In this document: piece by piece, positions 37,531-49,688 of the stretch
Position numbering within the stretch: the stretch's first letter is position 1
Layout of the letters: every line of letters begins with the position of its first letter
DNA from: Struthidea cinerea
Taxonomy: Eukaryota > Chordata > Aves > Passeriformes > Corcoracidae
Assembly: GCA_013397865.1 (NCBI GenBank)
Contig: VZTI01004805.1
Span: 996,607 to 1,060,606, forward strand
Reading direction: 5' to 3'
DNA length: 64,000 nucleotides
Program-made: the position numbers and the translations under genes
Notes under the pieces: model-generated
Databases searched by the model: none
Seen by the model: the letters and a program-made list of their open reading frames with translations, nothing else
Told to the model about the DNA's origin: nothing

Positions 37531-40500
37531 AATACAATATACTACCATAGTATTTTAAAAATTACATTTATTTCCTAAATTATGTATGTGTTGTTGACAA
37601 TATTTTCAGAGTGCTTCTCAGACACAGGTCTTCTGTTTTATTAGTTCTTAACATCTCCTAGGGATAAAAAAAAGAGTGGTTTCATTTCACTAATGATTTG
37701 CAGATTCGGAAACTGAGGCAAAGTCCTAGAATAATCATCTAGGTATGATTATTCAGGAATTTGCTGGCAGAGCAGCAGTTTAAACCTTCAACCATCCCTC
37801 TCAAGGTTCAGCCATGCTGTATCTTAGACACAATGACAGAAACACCCAGAATTTCCTTTTGCCAGAAACACAGTTAATTTAACATGGTTTAAGTCGAGAG
37901 TGACATCCAGTGGTCAGACCTATTTTATTTCCAACTCTTCAATCCTCTGGGCAAGAAGGAGTAATCCAAGTATAGACCAGACTGATTTAGCCCTTTTATT
38001 TTTTTTTTCCTCAGCATCTTCTGTGGAAAAACAGATCTTGAAAAATGTGTGTTGCTCAAAAAACTGTTAAGTGTCTGTGAAACCATTTTGGCATCAGGAC
38101 TGCTTTGAAATTCCTTGGTTGCAATTATTGCTTTATGTCTCTGCTGATTATAATTTATAGATTGTGTTTTTGGATTGATGATCAAAGCCTCACAGGGCTA
38201 AGAGCCGTCTACCGGCTGTGTCAGACCTGCTGAAAGCTTGCAGAATGAGATGTGTAAGTGTGTGTCTGTGCACATCTTTATGTGCATATTCTAGAAGTGA
38301 TCTTGGATGCTTTCCTCTTTCCATTTTATTATACACTTTAGAAGCAAAAATTTCCCTAAGGGATACTGAAACATGACCACATATATCCACAATAAATCCG
38401 CTCTGCTGTGAGCGTAGTGTCTAAACCCTTTCAGGAGTGTCTCATGGAATGGCCACCCATAAAGACAGAGTAGAAACATAGTTCTACTATGTCAAATAGG
38501 CTATTTATTCCTTTAAATGTCATTAAATACTGCTTTCTTTTAATCAGATCTAGTCATTGCTGTGTGTATCTCCTAAGACCTCAGTGGCTTTTCCCTTATC
38601 AAAAGGAGAAGATCTCCACAGATCACATATGCAGCAAAAGCTGCTTATAAAATAATGTTAAAATGAGGCAAAGTGAGGACAACAGGGGAACACAGGGGAG
38701 ATAGGACTTAGAAAAAATGCTGTGTTACACATGGATAATAATCTTGGATCTCTTGGGAGTAAACTGATGACTGAAAATGTACATGGTAAGAGAGGAAACT
38801 GTTATAGAAGTGAAAAATAGGAACTCTGGTGTGTTTAAACAAGAGAAAACCTGGTATTATCTCTGCCAATGAAACATCACCAACCTGTGTATTCTCAATA
38901 TGACAGTTACATATCATGCCTTTTTTATTCTTTGTCCCACAGCTGCTAATTAATGTGTAATTCAGTGCCCATTACCAGGCTGACCCTAGGAACTCAACTG
39001 ATAGGTATTCCTGTTAAAGAAACTATTTGTCAAGTTTATCATTCACTTTGTATCTAGTCAATTAACATGGGGTCAGTCAATGAACTAGGTCTGGACTAAA
39101 AGATAGCTGAGTCAAATTATTTAAATGGGCTGTTTTATTCTAGCAACTAAGAGTCTGGTCTGAAATGAAATTACATTTCAGAGAGGTGACATATGAATTT
39201 ATTTTAAGAAATGAGGTATCTCTGTTTAAGACATTACTTTCCTAAAAATTTACCGGTTTCATTAGATGTACAGAAGAGCATTTTTCTAGGCAAGACTAGC
39301 AGATAAATATCATAAATTTAATTTTTACTGTAGCAGTGAAATTAAACTTCATATAAACAGAAGTGTAAGCTTGGACACCCATGTTACTAATGTATCTAAA
39401 TTCATATTCAGAGTGTGCAGTTAAGGTATTTGTGTAGTTTGTTTCCTAGAGTTCTATGGGGGTTTTCACACTTCTTTTTTTTCCCAACTTAATTTAAAGG
39501 AATTGATTTTTGGTTGTCTTCAGAACATCTGGAGGGTCAATTTTCTTTTCCTGTTTTGGGTAAGCTGCCTTTTCAGCAAGTCAAGCAATGGCTATTTCAA
39601 ATTAATTTTGAATATTAAATTTGCGTATCTGTTGGTTTACTATCTTTTGGGCTGGTAAAATGTCCACAATAGTTATAACAAAAATTATTGCCTTCTGTAT
39701 GGGTGCATTAAAATAATAGATCTGTATTTCTCAGCATGCTTTACCAGTTATTTCCTCTTACATGTATGCCTAGAAAAATCAGTGCCCTTATTTTTGGAGG
39801 GAGCTAATGCCCTCGGGAAAGTACAAAAAACAATTTTAGTCTGCTGTTTTTGTCATACAGAAAATTGAAAAACATCACATGGTAAGCACTGATTATTATT
39901 TCTGACTGCAAGCCCAATCTAATCTTCCAGACTAAAATTTTTTATCATTGCATTTTGTGGCAAAATAGTCATGTTTCATTTAAGACAGTAATAATGTAAG
40001 CCTAATAATTGCAATGACAGAAATGTAGTGTTGCATGCAATGTTCTGCATTCACAGAGAACCTTTTACTCTGAAAAATGTCAGTGCATTTTCCACACTAA
40101 GTATGTACTAAGGCCATATTCATCACTGGAAGGGGAAAATACCCATCATCTGTCATTACTAGCACAAATCAAAAGTCAAGTCACGAAAGCTGTGCAAAAT
40201 ACGTAGGGTCTTATTACTGAGGGTGACGACATGGAATTACATTGTATGGCATGTTGCATTGCTGAGGAAGTGATGTTTGACGTAGGAGTGCTAAGTAAAT
40301 AAAGTGTCACTAAATAAATAAAAATATAATAGACTTTTTTAATGTTTGGGATGAGTGAACATAGGATTTCATGGTGAGACTAATAATTTCATGATTAATC
40401 TTAAGCAAAGGCATTAGTTATGCACAATGTGAACTCAACATTCTTTGGGCTGGATATTATGCACTGAAAATCAATGGAGTATATTCAAAGCCTTCCTTTC

Positions 40501-41370
40501 TAGAACTGACATTGTCTTTCACCATCAGGTAGAGAGGCTTAAAAATTCCAACTGATACACAGGTAAATAATTGCACCTTCTTGGTGAGCTAGTTGTTATT
40601 GCTTCCAATGCCGAAAATAGCAATCCAGGCAAAGCTTGAATTTAAAGCTATTGCTTTCTTCACTTGGTGTGGGCAAAGTCAAGTACAGAAGGCAAAGTGT
40701 AACTGCATGGACATGCAAAGTTTTCCTTTGTGCAGCTGAAACTCCTCAGGTTCACTATTCTTGCTTTTCATTTAAGCCTCAAAAGGATAAAACATCCCCT
40801 GCCCTTTCAGCTTACTCACTCCCTTTCAGCTTATTCACTCCCTCAGGAGGTCCATCTTTGCCTGCCTGAATTCCTCATGTAACAGTCTTCTCCAGCACAT
40901 CTCTACTAAGGTTAACTATATAGCTGATTTTACTTCTCCAGTGACTTTCTAATCTCGCTTCAGCTTCCATAACCACACTCAAGTGGCTTTACAGAAGTAG
41001 CTGTGATACTGTTTACTTTTCTTCATTATTCATCTGAAGTGGTTTGGGTTGTGTTTGTGGGAGTGTGGAGTGTAGAGATGCTGGTTTCTTATGGCTCAAA
41101 TCACTTAAGTCATGAGCTTATATAAAAGTGGAGGAGGAGTAAAGGGACAATTACATGTTGGGTAAAGCTTAAGTTGTACAACCAGCAGCCTCCTGCATAA
41201 TGCATAGGAGCTGTCAGGATGGGATCCTTCAATGGACTCTGTGGTAACTGGGACTCTGCTCTATACATTCTTATTTGCATGCATTGCATGCTGCAGTGGT
41301 GATGTAAGATGGAGAGGTAAAACAATCACTCATTTATTAGGACCATAATGAAATCCTCTTATCATCTAGC
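37531..41370. other. Unique AT-rich DNA, no gene seen
   Basis: No exon, repeat family or RNA gene recognised. Long runs here (for example 39100-40600) have no open frame of note on either strand. Part of it could be conserved non-coding sequence, which cannot be judged without an alignment. Confidence 0.55.
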
Positions 41371-42457
41371 TGTATTAGGTTTGCGTGGCAGGATTCTTGT
41401 AGCAGGGCAGCTGGTGGGGTGGCTGCTGTGAGAGGATGCTGGAAGCCTTCCCCCTGTGCCCTAGAGTCAGTGCCAACTGGCTCCAAGACAGACCCACAGC
41501 TGGCCAAGGCAGAGCCCATCAAAGACAGTGGTAGCACCTCTGGCATCATGTGTTTAAGAAGAAAAAATACGGCCGCGCAACAGCAGCTAGAGGAGAAGAA
41601 TGAGAATACGGGAGGGAAAGAACTCTGCAGGCACCCAGGTCAGTGGAGAAGGACAAACAGAGACTTCCCTTCAGCCCATGGTGCAGGCCACAGTGAGGCA
41701 GCTGTGACCCTGCAGCCCATGGAGGTCCATGGTGAAGTGGAGGACCTCCCAGTGGAGCAGCGGGGTGCCTCAGGAAGGCTGTGATCGGTGGGAGGCTCGT
41801 GATGGGGCAGGCTCCTGGCAGGACTTGTGCTCCTGCAGAGAGAGGAGCCCATGCTGGAGCAGGTTCTCTGGCAGGACTTGTGACCCCATGGGGGACCCAT
41901 GCTGGAGCAGGCTGTGCCTGAAGGACTGACCCCATGGAAGGAGATCCACGCTGGGGCAGTTTGGGGAAAACTGCAGCCCGTGGGAAGGACTCCCACTTCA
42001 GACGTTCGTGGAGGACTGTCTCCTGTGGGAGGAACCCCATGCTGGAACAGGGAAAGAGTGTGAGGAGTCCTCCACCTGAGGAAGAAGGAGCAGCAGTCAC
42101 AATGATGAAGTGACTACAGCCCTTTCCACGTCTCTTTGTGCCACTGGGGGCAGGAGGTGGAGAAAACTGGGAGTGAAATTTAGCCTGGGACAAAAGGAAA
42201 GGTGGGGGGAAGGTTGTTGAAGTTTTATTTTAAATTCTCAGTGTCCTACTCTGATTTGTGTAAATATATTTGATTAATTTCCCCAAGGTGAGTCTGTTTT
42301 GCCCCAATGGTAATTGGTGACTGATCTCTCCTGGTCCTTGTCTTGCCCCATGAGCATTTTGCTACATTTTTTCTCTCCTGCCCGGCTGAGGAGGGGAGGG
42401 TGATAGAGCAGCTTGGTGGGCACTCGGCTTCCAGCCAGGGCCAAACACTGCATTAGC
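41366..42457 (+). mobile_element. Solo LTR, avian ERV (ERVL-like), with target duplication
   Basis: The LTR proper is 41371-42452 (1082 bp). It starts TGTA and ends TGCA, flanked by ctagc (41366-41370) and ttagc (42453-42457), a 5-bp target duplication with one mismatch. The text matches a long avian LTR type that I recognise from memory: 'aggtttgcgtggca' near the start, 'ggctccaagacagaccc', a TATA-like tttaag at about 41553, a block of degenerate GC-rich repeats, 'gtgaggagtcctccacctga', 'gagtctgttttgcccc', 'gctgaggaggggag' and 'ccagccagggccaa' close to the end. A 5-bp duplication fits an ERVL or class III element. No internal retroviral region is attached. The minus-strand frame of 215 codons (41546-42193) is a shadow. 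Confidence 0.88.
41700..42055 (+). repeat. Degenerate tandem repeats inside the LTR
   Basis: The word cccatgctggagcagg occurs at 41848 and 41896, with variants at about 41946 and 42036. The word tggcaggacttgtg occurs at 41816 and 41869. Spacings of about 48-53 bp, and about 90 bp for the last interval, show a decayed minisatellite of roughly 45-50 bp units. Such arrays in LTRs may reflect repeated enhancer units or replication slippage. The function is not visible in the sequence. Confidence 0.75.
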
Positions 42458-44496
42458 GAAAAAGGAAAACAGAGCATCTGTTTCTGACACATTCTTTGTA
42501 TAATGATGCTGAAGGCCCTGGATAGATGCCTACTCTTCTCCCAAGAAGTTGTTTGTATCTGAGCTTGTGTTACATAGCTGAAGAAAAAACAAATCACTGC
42601 ATTTGCTAATTAGTTCCTCCATACAAATAAATAAGAATGAAATATAAAGAGTTAAATTAGTTGTGAAATAAACAGAGATGGTTCCATTCTTAAATAGTTA
42701 ATCAGGGATTATATTAGCTTTCAAAAAATCAGAAGTATGATCTGGAGTCCTCTTAATTACCCTTTTCCTCAAATATACATATGCTAGTCACAAGAAACCT
42801 TAAATTTTATTCTAGTAATTTTATGTCAGATTAACAATGAAGGCAGAGAAGAGGCATAATCAAAGGCTGTAGTTCTTGTGACCTAGGGAAGGGATGAGAG
42901 ACAGTGCACAGCTTTTGTTCCACTCATTAATGGAATGTTATTAGTTACTACAATTTGAGAAAGAAATCACTACAATAGCATCTTACATCTAAAATGAGTT
43001 ATTCAGTGTGGGGAGTGTGCAGTCACCTTTTAACAAATGGTCAAATTTGAAGGACAGTCTTGCCACAATTGTCAAAAAACTTCCAGCACTTCTGCTGTAA
43101 AATGATTTCCTTTCATCAATAGTATTTCTGCTGGAAATCTCTGAGTAATGTCAAGAGGGTAAGCAGTGCTTAGTAAAAATGAAAATTAGGAGACATGATT
43201 TGTACTGAAAAGAAGATTAGTGTGGTGATATTGCAAATGTTTGAAGTGTTGCATTGCATATACAGATAAATAAATTACCTCTCTTCCTTCCAGTTTAATC
43301 ATTTTAGTTCCATCTGAGATAACAGCGTGTTATTTGCTGTGGTGTTATTACACTGATCTCGTTGCAACTGCTTATTTACCAGTTTTATTTTGGCTCTGGA
43401 GGAAGTAATGGACTTCAGCATAGAAAATGGTTTCTCTGGACATAGATATCTCATCAGTTAATATAGATGTGACTCCTCTGAAGTAGATCTGATCCTGCTT
43501 TAGTCTTTGCATAATCAGTTTTAGCCTGTTTTGAGGCCGTGTGTAGGCAGTCTCCTGAGGTCCCTGTAACCTGGTGGACTCTGTGATATGACAGTGTTAA
43601 AGCAAGAACACAGTGGTTACACCACTGCTGGCTACTGCTTTACCCTAGGTCTGTTGTGGCCAGGCTCACCTCATCTCTTCATGCAAGCACAAGAGCTCTT
43701 TGATACATCTCTTCTGTATTTGTTACCCATCAGTGCACAAATGTGCAACTACTGAAGCTAGATGCAAATGAGTACTGAGATGTTTGTTGGAGCAGGAGCA
43801 CAAACGCAGTACTGAAAACAAAAGTAGAGAATGCCCAGTGAAGTTAAACAGATCAGTTCGGTCATGAAGAAGTACACGTTGCATATCCAAGCCAGATTTT
43901 GTCCTTGTCTTTGTAAATAGTTATTACGATATCTGTATGGCAATTTTGAATAAAGTAAGTTGGGATTTTTTGCATGTTTTATTTAAAAAATATTTTCACT
44001 TGAGCTTGCAGATAGTGATCATGTTTTAGTGGGGGAATTATTTCATATTTCCTTCATCCTATTTTCTTCAAATTTCATTCAAGACATTCCAATATTTCTT
44101 CTCTGGAATAAAAAGCCAAGAATAATATATATGTTTTTAAATTGACAGGACCATGAAAAAGCCTCAACTTTTATCCACTTATAAAATAGGGTGTATTTGT
44201 GATACTTTATAAAATTGCATTCCTATGACTAGTACAGATCAGTTTGTTATTGTTTTCCACGTACCATACAATATGTACAGCCGTGTGCGGAGTTATATAT
44301 GAATATTTCTTTACAAATTTAGGAAAAACTTGGGAAGCATTTATATGACTTGTCACCTCTCCTACCTCAACATTTTTAATTAGGATAATTAACTAGCTAA
44401 CATGAATTTTATTTGTCCCCTCATGAAGATTACTAATTCTTAATATTTTTAACTGAGTAACAATGTTTAACAAAAGGTTATGCTTTCTGATGTCAC

Positions 44497-44527
44497 CAGT
44501 TAATTAATCTTATCAGTTAATTAACTG
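44497..44527. repeat. Direct repeat overlapping a 14-bp perfect palindrome
   Basis: The word cagttaattaa occurs at 44497-44507 and again at 44514-44524. The second copy extends into cagttaattaactg (44514-44527), which equals its own reverse complement. The TTAATTAA cores resemble binding sites of homeodomain proteins, but occupancy is only inference. Confidence 0.7.
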
Positions 44528-44621
44528 CTCTGCTTGGTGTTTAATGAAATTCAACATTTTAGTAAGGAATAAATTACCATTGCTCAGCTTATGTAGATAT
44601 GTTATTTCAGGGACAAGTATT

Positions 44622-44636
44622 AAAAAAAAAAAAAAA
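44622..44636. repeat. A15 homopolymer
   Basis: A run of fifteen A bases. No retroposed sequence is recognisable upstream, so it is recorded as simple sequence. Confidence 0.9.
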
Positions 44637-45477
44637 TTGCTCTTAGTTTTTTATCTGTGGGTTTACATATGGAAGCTATTTCTGTGCTTATATCTGAAGC
44701 ATGGGCCAGGTCTTTTTGAGGCTTTTTCAACATGACAGGTGAAACTGATATTTGATTCTTCTTCAGATCCCCTTAAAATCAGCCATAAGATCAGCCCCAG
44801 CTGGAGGGGGGCAGTTCTCCTACCGGCCTGTGGGTGAGCACCAGCCCCAGCTGGCAGCTGCAGCAGTGGGGATCAACTCACAGCATGCCTGGCTCGCCAG
44901 CTGGGGGAAGAAACGGGTCAGCCCTGGCTTTAAGACCCTGTTAGTACCATCACACTGGCCGTGGTACCACCTGGTTCTGATGAAGCAGAATTCACAGCAC
45001 ATGAGTGATGCTGTTGAAGCTGTTTCCTCTCAAATTTTAGTGTTTTATTTGGCAAAGTTTTCAGATTCTTCCGGCTATTTTATGCATAAATTCCTGTAGC
45101 AGGTTTGTTTGCCAACGTGTCAGAATTCACTGACAATGCTGAATTTCTGGTGCACATTTCTTGCGCTGCTAAAAGCTCTGAGGTTATTTCCCATGGAAGT
45201 AATGGACTTGTATGCCTTCAAGTGTGCTGGCTGTCCTTAACCAGCTCCCTGATGAGTTTAATGGCATGAATGAGAAGTTTAGAACCAATAAAAAATTTTG
45301 AACCAAGAACAAGGTTGTTAGTTGATTTAGAAAAGTACAGATACTACTTCTATTTATGTGATGTGGGATGAATTACCTGAAGTCTACAAATTTCAGGTAA
45401 ACAAATGGCTTGTGACTTTGGAGTGAGAAAAAGTGTAGTTACTGCAGTGATTCTTAGGAAGCCTGCCTGATTGTTAG

Positions 45478-45610
45478 TTTCTCTCTCTCTCTGCCCCCTT
45501 CACTCCTGCTCTTTCTTTCTTTCTCTTTCTCTCTTTCTCTCTCTTTTTCTCCCTCTCTTTCTCCCTCCTTTTTCTTCTTTCCTTCTTCCCTTCATCCTTT
45601 CTTTCTTTTT
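45478..45610. repeat. Polypyrimidine (CT/TTTC/TTCC) tract
   Basis: About 130 bp almost entirely of C and T on the plus strand, starting as (CT)n and passing into TTTC and TTCC units. Mirror-like polypyrimidine:polypurine tracts can form triplex (H-DNA) structures. The minus-strand frame across it encodes a Lys/Arg/Glu-rich artefact. Confidence 0.92.
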
Positions 45611-46363
45611 TGTGTGTTTCTGGATTGCAGAGGCATTTTGAATGTGTGTGTATGTGTTGATGGGTCTTTACAAATCCATGTGTCACTAATTCCATTACTT
45701 CGTGAAGTGTGAAGGAAACAATCCTTTTAAAAAAAGATCTGATGCATTCAGGAGAAACCTTCATCCTAGCAGTCCACTTTGTGTAGCACACACCATATTG
45801 GCACATGCAGGTGTTCTCGAAAAGGCACAGTGCTAGACAGGAAGGCTACACTTGAAGGAACAAATAAAAATTGGAATGAGGCTATTCCAAAACCTGATGA
45901 CCTGACTCTGTGGCTTGCTCCTTATTGTCTGCCCTACTCTTCTTTCTTAACCAAAAGGGGCTCTATGATCCTCCTTCAAAAAAGCCTTTTACTATTTCTT
46001 AGCTTATTCTTAGCTGTTTTAGAGCTCAGGATTAATTATTGCCGGGTGGTAAGGCTTTTAGGAGTAATACAAGTCCAAGCCTCTCTTACGTTTCAGTAAG
46101 TATTTTGGTATGAATACATCACACTTGAGGGACTGTGTTGTCAGTCCCACAGTTTACAGTGTATTGTAGCAACTTCTCAGGTGAAATAGGCAAAAAAACT
46201 CTAAGCAATAAGATTATATGAAAAACTGAGTTGGAGATAAAAAACAGATCACAGGTCAGCAATCCCAGTAAGTTGAAGGAGAACATTAGACCTTTGTGCA
46301 AGGAGCGTGTGGGTGGAGTCAGAACCAGCATCAAGATCTCTTGATTTCTACAGCACTATGCTA

Positions 46364-46381
46364 ATTGGCCAAGGTATAAAA
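46364..46381 (+). promoter_or_regulatory. CCAAT-like and TATA-like pair, possible promoter
   Basis: An ATTGG (inverted CCAAT) at 46364-46368 is followed by TATAAAA at 46375-46381. The spacing is shorter than in most promoters, and no LTR ends or coding region could be tied to it. The pair may be fortuitous. Confidence 0.25.
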
Positions 46382-47065
46382 CCTTTGAATGTCTGCAAGA
46401 AGAATATTCTGTGTGAGAATGATAAGTAGCAGCAGATACAAAAGGAAAATATATTACAAGTAGGACAAGTATAATATTATTTTTCTTTATTTACCCCTCA
46501 AGCTTATGATAGACAGCAGCTTAAAAGGTCAGTCAGGACCATCTTCCAGAACAGTGTTGTTTAGATAACTTTGCTTAGAGACATTCATGGTCTCTTTCAT
46601 TAAATTATAATTTTATTAACCTTTTAACTCATCCATCTTTAATTATTTCCCTTAACATACTGTATCAAAGTGGTTTACAGTTTAAATAATACTCCAGCTG
46701 AAGGAGGTTTTTGTTTTCCACTTGCACTGAAATTATTAATTTTTAACTGCTTTTATGAGAAATAGGGAATTACCATCCCTGGGTCCTCTCAACAATGTTC
46801 ACAAAATAATATTTTTGGGGTTTATCTTTTTTTCCCTCTCCCCTCCTTACTTGGGGGAATTGTCTTGTCTTTTCCACTGTGTAGTACTATAAAAGTATTT
46901 CATACCTGTAGTCATCTTTGTTGTAATTCTCTATTTTTTTATTATGGTACTATATATTTCTTCAAATCCACTAATTAGAGCTATATAACTTTTTATGTTT
47001 TGTACTCAGATTCTTTCCCTATAACTTGTAAGATTCTATTTGACTTGCTGATGATACTTGTTTTC

Positions 47066-47838
47066 TGGAATGACCGAGTCAGAGGCCGCACTTGTGCTTT
47101 CCATCTTATTACCAGTTTATTCAATGTCGCAGGAAATCTGTACTTCCTAGATGTCTTTAGGAAATGTGTCATCAAAATAATTCTGTGTGGTGTACCATCC
47201 CATTTCCAGGTCATTTTACAGCAGGTTTTGCAGTGCCTTTACCCTTTTCCACACTGTGGAGTCTGCTTAATACCTCGACACTGGTGGGTGTGGAGACTCC
47301 CTTCCGTGGTGTGGTGGCTTCGCAGCAGACTTGTTACAACTCCCCGCAGTATTCCTATCCGCTCACCCACCCGCTCACTGAATCTGTCACAGAACTCTAC
47401 TCCATATTTTTGAGACACTTTTATCTGCAGCGCTGTATTGATTACTCTCCAATAGAGTGTCTTCATCCTTTTGCTTTCTGCATTTCATCATTATACTTTC
47501 CCCTAGTTGCCTTGGTACAGATCACAAACACACCAGTCTTGACTTTTCATATAATTGCCAGGCATAATTTTATAATCTTCTGTTGTCAGCACTGGGCCAG
47601 GATTTTACTCACTGATCATTATGTCAGAGAGACTCACGGTACCAGTTTATAATATATGGGAAATAAAATATCCGATACGATATATAAAAGATGTTTGTTT
47701 TACTGGAGTAATACTTGGTGATTTATTTCCTTTGGCTATCTTAGCTGTCAGTTTTGTTTCATTAATTATTGTTACGTCAAATGCCACAATAGCCAACAAT
47801 TCACACTCTACACATCCCTCTCAATATGACACATGGAA
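47066..47838 (-). mobile_element. Solo LTR, ERV (5-bp duplication), antisense
   Basis: The LTR is 47071-47833 (763 bp), starting TGAC and ending CACA, flanked on both sides by the perfect 5-bp repeat tggaa (47066-47070 and 47834-47838). On the minus strand the order fits an LTR: a U3 start TGTGTCA, a TATA-like gataaaag near 47420, and an AATAAA at 47115-47120 close to the 3' end. CpG is clearly more frequent here than in flanking DNA (for example in 47071-47440), as expected for a younger insertion. I do not recognise the family. The plus-strand frames at 47000-47860 (up to 162 codons) and the minus-strand frame at 47239-47466 lie within it and are not called as genes. Confidence 0.68.
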
Positions 47839-48668
47839 GTTTGATATTAAAAAAAAATAAGAATAATGAATGCAGATTAGAATTTTCTCTGTTTATTTAA
47901 TATCAGTGGTGCTTTGCATCAAAACCTTTGGCTTATGAACAGACAGGAGATAACAAAAAGATACGAGCATTTCCAGGAGGCTGGGATGCAACTTTTTAAT
48001 GAAGGAAGCAGCAGTATGCATGTTACGTGGGATTGTCTTTAAATATTGCCATAACAAAGTTCAAAGGCATGGCAGAGATTCGGTTAATCTTTTTAAAATA
48101 ACTTTAGAATTCTAGGTGTTTGATAACACGTACGGCATCTCAAATGCTTATTGTAAATGCACAATCGTTTTCTCTGCTGTAGATACTGCAGATTTTAATT
48201 GCAGTTAGGGAAGATCTCAAGTACATTTCTTCAAAACTCTGATTAATATTTTATTTTCATGGATTTTTTTCTACATTTGTGTATTTGGCACATACTCATA
48301 GCTAATATATGAAGTGAGTGGCTGCATCTGCTTCAGCTAATTTTAGCAGGAATAAAGCCAGGTTCTGAAATTGCAAGGCATCATCTCTGATTTTAGGCAA
48401 AACCTTGAAAATTTTGTTCCTTATGGTTGTGGGGACAAGCCTCTGAAGAATACTTGTCAAAAGACTATAGTCTTCTCAGTATCAGGACACAGGTTTTTCT
48501 CAGAGAAAAATTACGAACTTTCAACCTGCTGCAGTCAATACTTGCGAATTACACTGTGGGCCTCGTAATTTGATTAATTAACAGGAGATTTTGAATTGTC
48601 TCCATGATGTTTGAAAATTCATTCTAGAGCATATTTTTCTTTAAGTAGTAGGAGGTCTTGCAGAAATA

Positions 48669-48698
48669 AACAGCCCTCTCTCATAGGAGAGGGCTGTT
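48669..48698. repeat. Strong 12-bp perfect hairpin, GC-rich stem
   Basis: The left arm aacagccctctc (48669-48680) is exactly complementary to the right arm gagagggctgtt (48687-48698), with the 6-nt loop tcatag. It resembles a bacterial-terminator-like stem, but that role makes no sense in this genome. It could be a transcribed hairpin or a cruciform. Too short for a canonical miRNA precursor. Confidence 0.85.
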
Positions 48699-49630
48699 AA
48701 GTGGTTGTCCTGTGTTTGAATGTAACTCCTGTTATGGCATCTTGCATAATTAGCGTAAATTTCTACATAGAAAATAAGATCCACAATAGCTATAAGTATA
48801 AAAGCCAATTATTTATCTTGTTAATTTTAACAGATACTTGCTAAACTTTCTGATCTCAGATTTATCTTCTAGTATCTTGTTTTACATTTTTACAATGATC
48901 TTTAAGCGACCTTGTTCTTACATCTCTACCCATTTAAGATACAGTACTCCTTTGTTTCTTTGCACTCTTCCTCTCAAGACTCACCTACTTAAATGCTGTT
49001 GATACATTAATATAAAATTCAAGGTGTGTAGGATTGCTACAGCTTATGCAGCTTATGCAGCCACAGTGTTTTGGTGGTGTTTCTGTTTCTCTGCTGGCTT
49101 CTAAATGCCTTAATGATAACACTTAAATGTAGAAAGCCCTAACTGTTTTTGAACCCTGAGTCCTAAAAAACAACCCCTCTCTGCATACGACACCAGTGCA
49201 CTTTCAGTCAGTGTAGAGGCTGAGCAATTTCCACTTCTGGTTTAAAAGAAAAGAATAGAAGATGAGCACATCTGAGGTCTCTGAACTGCGCTTCCAGGAG
49301 ACTTTGGGCACAAAAACAGTGAAAGCAGTTTAGCAAAAGTTATCCTTTCTGCCTTACCATTGCAAGAGTTATTTAAGGTGGCCCAGTTGAGTCTAATGAC
49401 TAATTGACCTAATTTTATCCTGTTCTGAGTTCAAGCCCTTACAAGGCTAACTCAGCACTCTCTACAAGATCAGTCAGGCCAAATCATCTATAGGGAGATT
49501 CTAGATGGGGAACTGGGATTTTGTGCTGTGGCCTGAAGGGTGGATGGTTTGGGCATGGCCAAGGTGAAGAATCCAAACTGAGTTAGATCAGACAGGGCTG
49601 GGAAATGGGGCCTATGTCCAGAATGGCACT

Positions 49631-49688
49631 TTTTTTATTTGTTTGTTTGGGAGTTTTTTGGGCTGGTTTTGGGTTTTTTGGGGCAGGG
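49631..49688. repeat. G/T-rich low-complexity tract
   Basis: A T run, then GTTTGTTTGGG and repeated GGTTTTGGG-like words on the plus strand. No coding potential. Confidence 0.85.

Larger units (their letters stand above)
42458..47065. other. Unique DNA between two LTRs, no gene seen
   Basis: No retroviral gag, pol or env remnant and no supported exon in this 4.6 kb. Contains a GC-richer patch at 44760-45010 (unknown), a palindrome at 44514-44527, the CT-rich tract at 45478-45610 and a CCAAT/TATA-like pair at 46364-46381. Confidence 0.55.

Noticed and set aside
41546..42193. 215-codon minus-strand open frame, the longest in the window
   Set aside because: It lies wholly inside the solo LTR at 41371-42452 and runs antisense through its GC-rich tandem repeats. 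The proline- and serine-rich translation reflects the repeat composition.
45474..45806. Lys/Arg/Glu-rich minus-strand frame resembling a coiled-coil protein
   Set aside because: It is a direct translation of the polypyrimidine tract at 45478-45610.
46110..46560. Sixth LTR around the ATTGG/TATAAAA pair
   Set aside because: No pair of TG and CA ends with a matching 4-6 bp flanking repeat was found, and no polyadenylation signal lies at the expected place.
47164..47652. 162-codon plus-strand open frame
   Set aside because: It lies inside the interval bounded by the tggaa duplications and runs antisense to the inferred LTR. No family resemblance was recognised.
48669..48698. Rho-independent terminator
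   Set aside because: The hairpin has no downstream T run and the window is vertebrate nuclear DNA, where such terminators do not operate.
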